Positions 42,983 to 49,535 of a stretch of 64,000 nucleotides of DNA are shown in pieces (position 1 is the stretch's first letter; each line of letters begins with the position of its first letter). This DNA is from Kutzneria buriramensis (lineage in GTDB: Bacteria; Actinomycetota; Actinomycetes; Mycobacteriales; Pseudonocardiaceae): the NCBI RefSeq assembly GCF_043575855.1, contig NZ_CP144375.1:5518001-5582000 (forward strand), read 5' to 3'. The position numbers were made by a program, and so were the translations under genes. Below the pieces are notes generated by a model, which saw nothing but the letters and a program-made list of their open reading frames with translations, was not told the DNA's origin and made no database searches.

Positions 42983-44434
42983 GTGCCCGGTTCGAAATCC
43001 CCCGTCCTGTCCGACTCCGTGCGTGAGAATGCCGTGGTGGAACTCCTGCGTGTCGCCCCGGTAGCCGAGGAGCTCGCCGCCCGCTTCGCCGCCGCCGGCC
43101 ATCAGCTGTACCTGGTCGGGGGACCCGTCCGGGACGCGATGCTGGGCCGGCTGGCTGGCGACCTGGACTTCACCACCGACGCCCGGCCGCAGCAGGTGCT
43201 GGCGCTGGTCCGGCCCTGGGCCGACGCGGTGTGGGAGACGGGCATCACCTACGGCACGGTCGGCCTGGCCAAGCAGGGCCACCAGCTCGAGATCACCACG
43301 TTCCGGGCGGACAGCTACGACCGGGTCAGCCGCAACCCCGAGGTGACCTTCGGCGACTCGATCGAGGCGGACCTGCTGCGCCGCGACTTCACCGTGAACG
43401 CGATGGCGGTGGAGATCAGCGAGCGGCGCTTCGTCGACCCGTACGGCGGCCTCGAGGCGCTGGCGGCGAAGGTGCTCGACACGCCGGCGACCCCGCAGGA
43501 GTCCTTCGCCGACGACCCGCTGCGCATGCTGCGGGCGGCCCGCTTCGTGAGCCAGCTCGGTTTCACGCCGGCGCCCCGCGTGGTCGAGGCGATGACGTCG
43601 ATGGCCGACGAGATCACCCGGATCACCGCGGAGCGGGTGCAGACCGAGGTGTCCAAGCTGCTCTGCGGCGCGTACCCCAAGCGCGGCATCGAGCTGCTGG
43701 TGGAGACCGGGCTGGCCGCGCACGTGCTGCCGGAGCTGCCGGCGATGCGGCTGGAGATCGACGAGCACCACCAGCACAAGGACGTCTACCAGCACTCGCT
43801 GGTGGTGCTCGACCAGGCGATCGCCCAGGAGGAGGACGGTCCGGACCTGATCCTGCGGCTCGCCGCGCTGCTGCACGACATCGGCAAGCCGCCGACCCGG
43901 CGGTTCGAGGAGGGCGGCGGCGTCAGCTTCCACCACCACGAGGTGGTCGGCGCGAAGATGGTCCGCAAGCGGTTGCGCGAGCTGAAGTACAGCAAGGAGA
44001 TCACCAACGACGTGGCCCAGCTGGTGTTCCTGCACCTGCGGTTCCACGGCTACGGCAAGGGCGAGTGGACCGACTCCGCGGTGCGCCGCTACGTCACCGA
44101 CGCCGGTCCCCTGCTCAGCCGCCTGCACAAGCTGGTGCGGGCCGACTGCACGACCCGGAACAAGCGCAAGGCGCAGAACCTCCAGCGCAGCTACGACGAG
44201 CTCGAGGAGCGGATCGCGCGGCTGGCCGCCGAGGAGGACCTGGCCCGGGTGCGGCCGGACCTGGACGGCAACGAGATCATGCGGCTGCTGAACGTGCCGC
44301 CGGGGCCGATCGTCGGCAAGGCCTGGACCTTCCTCAAGGACCTGCGGCTGGACCGCGGGCCGCTGGAGCACGACGAGGCGGTGGCCGAACTGTTCGCCTG
44401 GGCCCGTGAGCAGGGCGTGCAGGTCCCCGACTGA
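42983..44434 (+). CDS. pcnA: CCA tRNA nucleotidyltransferase / poly(A) polymerase family
   Basis: Class II nucleotidyltransferase with HD domain (483 aa) that adds or repairs the CCA end of tRNAs; neither tRNA in this window encodes CCA, in keeping with the need for it. The catalytic segment is YLVGGPVRDAMLGRLAGDLDFTTDA, followed by RRDFTVNAMAVEI. The HD domain has LAALLHDIGKPPTRRF and a HHHEVVGAKM helix. GTG 42983 gives VPGSKSPVLSD; a GTG at 43019 is an alternative. Rv3907c position. A parS-like site follows at the stop. Confidence 0.95.
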   Translation: MPGSKSPVLSDSVRENAVVELLRVAPVAEELAARFAAAGHQLYLVGGPVRDAMLGRLAGDLDFTTDARPQQVLALVRPWADAVWETGITYGTVGLAKQGHQLEITTFRADSYDRVSRNPEVTFGDSIEADLLRRDFTVNAMAVEISERRFVDPYGGLEALAAKVLDTPATPQESFADDPLRMLRAARFVSQLGFTPAPRVVEAMTSMADEITRITAERVQTEVSKLLCGAYPKRGIELLVETGLAAHVLPELPAMRLEIDEHHQHKDVYQHSLVVLDQAIAQEEDGPDLILRLAALLHDIGKPPTRRFEEGGGVSFHHHEVVGAKMVRKRLRELKYSKEITNDVAQLVFLHLRFHGYGKGEWTDSAVRRYVTDAGPLLSRLHKLVRADCTTRNKRKAQNLQRSYDELEERIARLAAEEDLARVRPDLDGNEIMRLLNVPPGPIVGKAWTFLKDLRLDRGPLEHDEAVAELFAWAREQGVQVPD

Positions 44435-44435
44435 T

Positions 44436-44449
44436 GTTTCATGTGAAAC
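44436..44449. promoter_or_regulatory. parS-like site after pcnA
   Basis: GTTTCATGTGAAAC, the same one-base variant as at 16219, placed between the pcnA stop and the converging MFS gene, 18 kb from the main parS cluster. Confidence 0.6.
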
Positions 44450-44450
44450 G

Positions 44451-45734
44451 TCAGCGCGGGCTGTTGGGGTGCGCCCGCAGCACGAGCAGGTAGCTGGCGA
44501 GGCCGACAAGGTAGACCGCGGCGGTGCCGATCACCACGCCCGGGGACCGGCCGTCCATCGGCACGATGAGGGCCACCACCGCGACGCCGATCACCATCGC
44601 CGCGTTGAAGACGGTGTCGGAGACAGCGAACACCCGCCCCCGGGACTGGTCGGCCACGTCGCGCTGGATGGCCGCGTCCACGTTCAGCTTCACGGTCTGT
44701 CCGCAGAACGTAACGACGAACGCCGCGGCGAGCAGCGTCGGCACCGTCGTCGGCAGTCCGAAGGCGACCAGGCCGACGCATGCCGCGAGCAGGCTGATGA
44801 CCACCACCAGCGGCCGGCCGAAGCGGCGGACCAGCTCCGGGGTGAAGACGCCGGCGAGGACGAGGCCGGCCGCGCCGGCCGCGACAACCTCGCTCAGGCC
44901 GCCCACGCCGGCACGCAGCATGCCGTGGCTGTGCAGCGTGTACTTCATCAGCAGCACGATCACCAGCAGCGAGGCGCCGTAGACGATGCGGTGCGCGGTC
45001 AGCGCGATGAAACCGGCGGCCACGCTCGGCACCCGCAGCGCCGCGCGGCCGCCGTCGACCATGCCCTTGGCCACCGCCGTGAAGGCCTGGCTCGGCTCGT
45101 CGACCTCGTCCGGGCCCAGCGCGGCGGGCGCGAACTGCGCCGCGAACATCGCCGACACCAGCGCGCCGACGATCGCCACCGCCGTCACCTGGGCCGAGCC
45201 CACGTTGCCGGCGCCGAGGATGTTGCGCAGCCCGAACGCGGTCGCGCCGCCGATCGCCGTCGCGACCGAGGACAGGGTCGCCACCAGCGAGTTGCCGGTG
45301 ACCAGGTCGCGCTGCTCCACGACGTGTGGCAGCGCCGCCGACAGGCCCGCGCCGGTGAACCGGCTCGCGCCCATCACCAACAGCGCGGCGGCGTAGAGCG
45401 GACCGTTGCTCAGCCCGAAGCCGTCCGCCGCCGCGGCCACCAGCACCAGCAGCACCCGCACGAAGTTGGCGACGATCAGCAGCCGCCGGCGGTCCCAGCG
45501 GTCCAGCAGCGCGCCCGCGAACGGGCCGACCACCGAATACGGGATGAGGATCACCGCGAAGCCGCCGGCGATGGCCAGCGGATCGGCCTGTCGTTCGGGG
45601 TTGAACAGCACGGCGCCGGCCAGACCGGCCTGGAACAGGCCGTCGGCCCATTGCGAGGCGAGCCGGCAGAACAGCAGCCGCCGGAACCCCGGATCACCCA
45701 GCATCCTGCGCACGGCGTGTCCGTCTGCGACCAC
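44451..45734 (-). CDS. MFS transporter
   Basis: 427-aa major facilitator with about 12 membrane helices. The loop 2-3 motif reads GALLDRWDRRRLLIVANFVR, a typical DRxxRR-like MFS signature, and the second half has VLAGVFTPELVRRFGRPLVVV. Rv0037c of M. tuberculosis occupies the same position next to yqgE. Substrate unknown. It starts 72 bp from the divergent yqgE. Confidence 0.88.
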   Translation of the reverse strand: MVADGHAVRRMLGDPGFRRLLFCRLASQWADGLFQAGLAGAVLFNPERQADPLAIAGGFAVILIPYSVVGPFAGALLDRWDRRRLLIVANFVRVLLVLVAAAADGFGLSNGPLYAAALLVMGASRFTGAGLSAALPHVVEQRDLVTGNSLVATLSSVATAIGGATAFGLRNILGAGNVGSAQVTAVAIVGALVSAMFAAQFAPAALGPDEVDEPSQAFTAVAKGMVDGGRAALRVPSVAAGFIALTAHRIVYGASLLVIVLLMKYTLHSHGMLRAGVGGLSEVVAAGAAGLVLAGVFTPELVRRFGRPLVVVISLLAACVGLVAFGLPTTVPTLLAAAFVVTFCGQTVKLNVDAAIQRDVADQSRGRVFAVSDTVFNAAMVIGVAVVALIVPMDGRSPGVVIGTAAVYLVGLASYLLVLRAHPNSPR

Positions 45735-45806
45735 GGCAGCAGACTACGTTGCCGGCATCGGCGCGGTCGCCGATATCGGGGTCTCGCTTAGTGGGATCAT
45801 CAACGC

Positions 45807-46379
45807 GTGCGCCCCGACCGAGAAGTCGAGCCCGGTTCGCTGCTGGTGGCCTCGCCGAAGCTGCTCGACTCGAACTTCCGCCGCACCGTGGTCTACGTGA
45901 TCGACCACCGGGGCGAGGGCACGCTCGGCGTGGTGCTCAATCGGCCGAGTGAGGTCGCGGTGCACGACGTGCTGCCGGCCTGGGGCCCTTACGTCAGCCG
46001 GCCGCAGGCGGTGTTCGTGGGCGGCCCCGTGGACCAGAAGACGGCGCTGTGCCTGGCCGCGCTGAACACCGGCGAGGACGTCGGCAGCACCGACGGGGTG
46101 ATCGCGGTGCGCGGCCCGGTGGCGATGGTGGACCTGGACTCCGACCCGGAGGCGCTGGTGCCGAAGGTGCGCGGTTTACGGGTGTTCGCCGGCTACGCCG
46201 GCTGGGACGTCAACCAGCTCGGCGGCGAGATCGAGCGCGGCGACTGGTACGTGGTGGCCGGGCTGCCCGGCGACGTGCTGACGCCGCCGGGCATCGACCT
46301 GTGGGGGCGGGTGCTGCGCAGGCAGGGCATGCCGCTGGCGTTGCAGGCCAGTCACCCGGGCGACGTGCTGCGGAACTGA
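45807..46379 (+). CDS. YqgE/AlgH family protein
   Basis: 190-aa protein of the YqgE/AlgH fold. The N-terminal PGSLLVASPKLLDSNFRRTVVYVIDHRGEGTLGVVLNRPSE and FVGGPVDQKTALCL are the family signatures, with RVFAGYAGWDVNQLGGEIERGDWYVV near the C-terminus. Molecular role unknown. GTG start at 45807. Equivalent of Rv0038. Confidence 0.93.
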   Translation: MRPDREVEPGSLLVASPKLLDSNFRRTVVYVIDHRGEGTLGVVLNRPSEVAVHDVLPAWGPYVSRPQAVFVGGPVDQKTALCLAALNTGEDVGSTDGVIAVRGPVAMVDLDSDPEALVPKVRGLRVFAGYAGWDVNQLGGEIERGDWYVVAGLPGDVLTPPGIDLWGRVLRRQGMPLALQASHPGDVLRN

Positions 46380-46398
46380 CCGGTTGGGCAGTGTTGGC

Positions 46399-46806
46399 TC
46401 AGCGCTTCACCAGGCTGCACCCGCCACAGGCGCACCCGGCGCACCCGGCCGGTAGCGTCGGCTCCGGTTCCGGCAGGGCCTCGGCGGCCTTGTTCCCGGT
46501 CGCCGCGCCGGCCAGCACGATCGCCAGCATGCCGACCACGCCCACGCCCAGCGGCAGGATCGCGTCGCGCAGCGCCAGCGAGGTCGCCGCGCCGATCACG
46601 CCGGCCAGGCCGGCGACCAGGGTCGGCAGGCCGGCCACCCGGTTGGCCAGGGTGAACGCCTCGTCGCTGCGCATGGCGGCCTCGGTGCGCACCCCGAAGA
46701 ACCGGTTGCGGCGCAGCGTGCCGCGCAGGCCGAGCCCGCCGATCACGCCGAAGGACATGCCGACGAGCAGGACAACCACCGATACCGTCGTGACTGCGAG
46801 GTTCAC
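46399..46806 (-). CDS. SdpI-family membrane protein with C-terminal cysteine cluster
   Basis: 135-aa protein with three membrane helices (about 5-27, 55-78 and 83-104). NRFFGVRTEAAMRSDEAFTLANR is the SdpI/YhfL-type signature; SdpI itself is a toxin-immunity protein in Bacillus. The tail PAGCAGCACGGCSLVKR holds four cysteines in eight residues, suited to metal binding or modification, and is unusual for the family. GTG start at 46806. Corresponds in place to Rv0039c. Confidence 0.8.
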   Translation of the reverse strand: MNLAVTTVSVVVLLVGMSFGVIGGLGLRGTLRRNRFFGVRTEAAMRSDEAFTLANRVAGLPTLVAGLAGVIGAATSLALRDAILPLGVGVVGMLAIVLAGAATGNKAAEALPEPEPTLPAGCAGCACGGCSLVKR

Positions 46807-46872
46807 ACCGTGGAGGGTAGGCGTTATCCCGTGTCCACCAGGACTTCACCCCGGTCGTATGTGCTGCACGCC

Positions 46873-48033
46873 ATGTTCGGACGCACCCTGACCATCGCCA
46901 CCACCGCCCTGCTGGCCGTCGGCCTCACCGCGGGCGTCGCCGCCGCGAGTCCGTCCCGGGTCCGCCTGCTCGGCGAGCAGATCGTGCCGCTCAATCTCGC
47001 ATTTCAGGGAACGACCGTGGGGGGCCTGTCGTCCATCGACCGTGATCCCCGGACCGGCCAGTACGTGCTGATCAGCGACGACCGGTCGGCGATCAACCCG
47101 GCCCGGTTCTACACCGCCAAGATCGATGTGGACGCCGCCGGCATCCACTCAGTGGACTTCACCGGCACCCACCCGTTCCTGCGGCCGGACGGCAAGACGT
47201 ATCCGCCGATCAAGGAGTGGACCGCCACGCCGTGCGCCGCCTCGCGCGAGGTCTGCGACCGGGACGGCACCGTCGACCCGGAGGAGCTGCGGGTCGACCC
47301 GTGGACCGGGAACATCACCTGGAGCCAGGAGGGCGAGCGGATCCTGACGCCCCCCACCGCCCTGCTCGACCCGTCGATCCGGCAGGTCCGGCCGGACGGC
47401 AGCTACGTCGGCCAGTACCCGCTGCCCGCGAACGAGCGGATGACCACCGACAACGTCGGCCCGCGGCAGAACCAGACGCTGGAGGGCATCACCTACGCCG
47501 CCGCCGGCACGCTGCTGGTCAGCGAGCTGGAGGACCCGCTGCTCCAGGACGGCCCCAACCCGACGGCGACCGCCGGCGCGCTGACCCGGATCACCGTGCA
47601 GAGCCGGTTCGGCCCGGTGCTGGCGCAGTACGCGTACCCGATCGACCCGTTGTTCGCGGCGTCGCCGAACGCCAACGACACCAACGGTGTGTCGAGCATG
47701 GTCGCCTACGACCCCTTCGACCCCACCCGCTACCTGATGGTGGAGCGGGCGTTCGTCACCGGCGTCGGCAACAAGGTCCGCGTGTACGAGATCGACACCA
47801 AGGGCGCGACCAACATCAAGGACGTCGCCTCCATCGCCGGCAAGAAGATCAAGCCGGTGAGCAAGAAGCTGCTGGTCGACCTGGACACGCTCGGCCTGCC
47901 CAAGGTGGACAACATCGAGGGCATCACTTGGGGGCTGACGCTGCCCGACGGCGAGCGGACCCTGCTGCTGGTCAGCGACAACAACTTCAGCGCCGCCCAG
48001 GTCACCCAGGTGATCGCGCTGGCCGTGCGCTAG
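46873..48033 (+). CDS. Secreted esterase-like/phytase-like protein
   Basis: 386-aa exported protein: the signal peptide MFGRTLTIATTALLAVGLTAGVAAA is followed by a beta-propeller of the 'esterase-like activity of phytase' family, with GGLSSIDRDPRTGQYVLISDD, PEELRVDPWTGNITWSQEG, NQTLEGITYA and NIEGITWG as recurring blade motifs. ATG 46873 is chosen for the signal peptide; GTG 46831 or 46861 would add residues in front. Substrate unknown. Its 3' end overlaps the converging PQQ-propeller gene by 4 nt. Confidence 0.85.
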   Translation: MFGRTLTIATTALLAVGLTAGVAAASPSRVRLLGEQIVPLNLAFQGTTVGGLSSIDRDPRTGQYVLISDDRSAINPARFYTAKIDVDAAGIHSVDFTGTHPFLRPDGKTYPPIKEWTATPCAASREVCDRDGTVDPEELRVDPWTGNITWSQEGERILTPPTALLDPSIRQVRPDGSYVGQYPLPANERMTTDNVGPRQNQTLEGITYAAAGTLLVSELEDPLLQDGPNPTATAGALTRITVQSRFGPVLAQYAYPIDPLFAASPNANDTNGVSSMVAYDPFDPTRYLMVERAFVTGVGNKVRVYEIDTKGATNIKDVASIAGKKIKPVSKKLLVDLDTLGLPKVDNIEGITWGLTLPDGERTLLLVSDNNFSAAQVTQVIALAVR

Positions 48034-49370
48034 GCGCCGGCCACCGCAACGACGCCGTCCATCGTTCCCACGTAGGCGTGGTCGACGGACAGCGTCGGCG
48101 AGGCGTAGCGCGGTGTGGGGCCGATCGACAGCTGGCTCCGCACCGCGCCGGTCGCCGGATCCAGCGCGTACAGCACGCCACTGGCCGGGTCGATCACCCA
48201 GAACGCCGCACCACCGGCCGCGGGCGAGCCGGCCGCCGCGACCGGCGAGGTCCAGAGCGGCGTCAACGTCCCGTTGTTGGCGTAGCTGAACGCCTTGGGG
48301 CCGGTCTGGCACGGGAGGACCAGCGTGTTGGCGGCCACCACCGGCGCGCCCTGCGATGGACAGGTCGGCACCTGCGAGACCACATGCGAGAGATCGGCCT
48401 GTTCTAGCACGTACGTGACACCGCGCTTGCCCGTGACGATCACGTGCGTGCCCATCAGGACCGGACTCGTCGCGCCGAGATCCACCGCGTGCGCATTGTC
48501 GTCGTCCCAGGTCGGCGGGGTGAAGATGTCGGTACGGTTCAACGTGTCGGTGGTCAGCGCCAGCACCGAGTCGCTGTCGTCGTACTGGCCGCCGGTCGAC
48601 GCGCCGGCGCCGGCGGCGAACAGCAGCCGCGAGTTGTCGACGATGCCGCCGGCGGGACCGGAGAAGCCCGCCTTGCCCCTGGTCGGCACCAGATAGCTGT
48701 GCGCGTCGGTGCCATCGGTGCGGACCGACAGCACCGTGCCGACGTAGTTGCCGCAGGCGCCGGTCAGGCCGCCGTAGGCGATGAAGACCCGGCCATCGTT
48801 CACCGCAAGGGCGGCGCTCTGCTCGTAGGCGACCGTGTCTCCCTTGGGCGGGTCGGCGATCGCCTGCACCTCGACCGTGCCGGTGTCGACGTCCAGGCCG
48901 ACCAGGGTGTGGCTGCCGCCCGCGGTCTCCGCCACCGCGAACAGCCGGCCGGTGAGCCGGTCGTACGCCATGGTGCCGGTGATGCCCAGCGGATCGATGT
49001 CCCCGCACGGCAGGCCCTGCTTCGGCATCGGCGTGCCCAGGTGGGTGTGCCACTGCACCTGGCCGGTCGCCGGATCCAGCGCGTAGACCGTGTCGTTCTC
49101 GGTCGCGGCCAGCACGTGCGTGCCGACGACCAGCGGCTGGCCGTACACGGGACCGTCCAGATTGGCGTGCCAGGCGAGCGCGAGCGTGCCCACCATGTGC
49201 AGATCGTCCTTCCAGCCGGTGCGCTGGTTGTCGAAGTGGTACGTGGGCCAGTCGCCGGCCGCGATGGCGGGCAGGACGGTGGTCGTGGTGGTACTCGGCG
49301 CCGGAGGGGGCGGGGGCGTCGCGGTGCAGGCGGCCAGCGACAGAACCAGGCAGATCCAAACCCAGCGCAT
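48030..49370 (-). CDS. PQQ-like beta-propeller lipoprotein
   Basis: 446-aa exported lipoprotein. The signal peptide ends in the lipobox LAAC (Cys15), followed by a Pro/Thr linker and a propeller of PQQ-like repeats (VYALDPATGQVQW, LYALDPATGAVRS, TYHFDNQRTGW). No pyrroloquinoline ligands can be assigned. Possibly a periplasmic scaffold or binding protein. Tail-to-tail with the phytase-like gene; its start is 31 bp from the leuS leader peptide, so the leuS promoter lies within the 5' end of this divergent gene region. Confidence 0.85.
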   Translation of the reverse strand: MRWVWICLVLSLAACTATPPPPPAPSTTTTTVLPAIAAGDWPTYHFDNQRTGWKDDLHMVGTLALAWHANLDGPVYGQPLVVGTHVLAATENDTVYALDPATGQVQWHTHLGTPMPKQGLPCGDIDPLGITGTMAYDRLTGRLFAVAETAGGSHTLVGLDVDTGTVEVQAIADPPKGDTVAYEQSAALAVNDGRVFIAYGGLTGACGNYVGTVLSVRTDGTDAHSYLVPTRGKAGFSGPAGGIVDNSRLLFAAGAGASTGGQYDDSDSVLALTTDTLNRTDIFTPPTWDDDNAHAVDLGATSPVLMGTHVIVTGKRGVTYVLEQADLSHVVSQVPTCPSQGAPVVAANTLVLPCQTGPKAFSYANNGTLTPLWTSPVAAAGSPAAGGAAFWVIDPASGVLYALDPATGAVRSQLSIGPTPRYASPTLSVDHAYVGTMDGVVAVAGA

Positions 49371-49388
49371 GACCTACAGAGTGTGCGC

Positions 49389-49394
49389 TAAACT
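49389..49394 (+). promoter_or_regulatory. Possible -10 of the leuS leader
   Basis: TAAACT ends 7 bp before the leader-peptide ATG (49402), so the transcript probably starts at or next to that ATG. The leader mRNA would then be leaderless. Confidence 0.5.
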
Positions 49395-49401
49395 TCGGCC
49401 C

Positions 49402-49431
49402 ATGAGCACGGTCCGCCTGCTCCTTATTTAG
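49402..49431 (+). CDS. leuS leader peptide, 9 aa with three leucine codons
   Basis: ATG-initiated frame MSTVRLLLI followed by TAG. Three consecutive leucine codons of three kinds (CTG CTC CTT) lie just before the stop, and the frame ends exactly where the first hairpin of the leader starts. This is the layout of a ribosome-mediated attenuator that measures charged tRNA-Leu. There is no Shine-Dalgarno, in keeping with a leaderless start. Confidence 0.75.
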   Translation: MSTVRLLLI

Positions 49432-49495
49432 CCGCGTTGACCTCCTGACGAAGTGGTCGACGCGGCAGCCCTCCATGCCCATCCGGGCTGGGGGG
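49432..49495 (+). terminator. Attenuator region of leuS: two successive hairpins
   Basis: Hairpin 1 pairs 49432-49442 with 49455-49465 (10 of 11 Watson-Crick plus one G-U) and begins right after the leader stop. Hairpin 2 pairs CAGCCC (49466-49471) with GGGCTG (49485-49490) and is followed by GGGGGTTTTG, a terminator-like end. An inner GCCC/GGGC stem competes with hairpin 2. The leuS start is 46 nt further on. I cannot identify a clear antiterminator pairing. Confidence 0.65.
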
Positions 49496-49535
49496 TTTTG
49501 TGTTGTCAGGGGCAGGTACGACGAGAGGGACTTCG

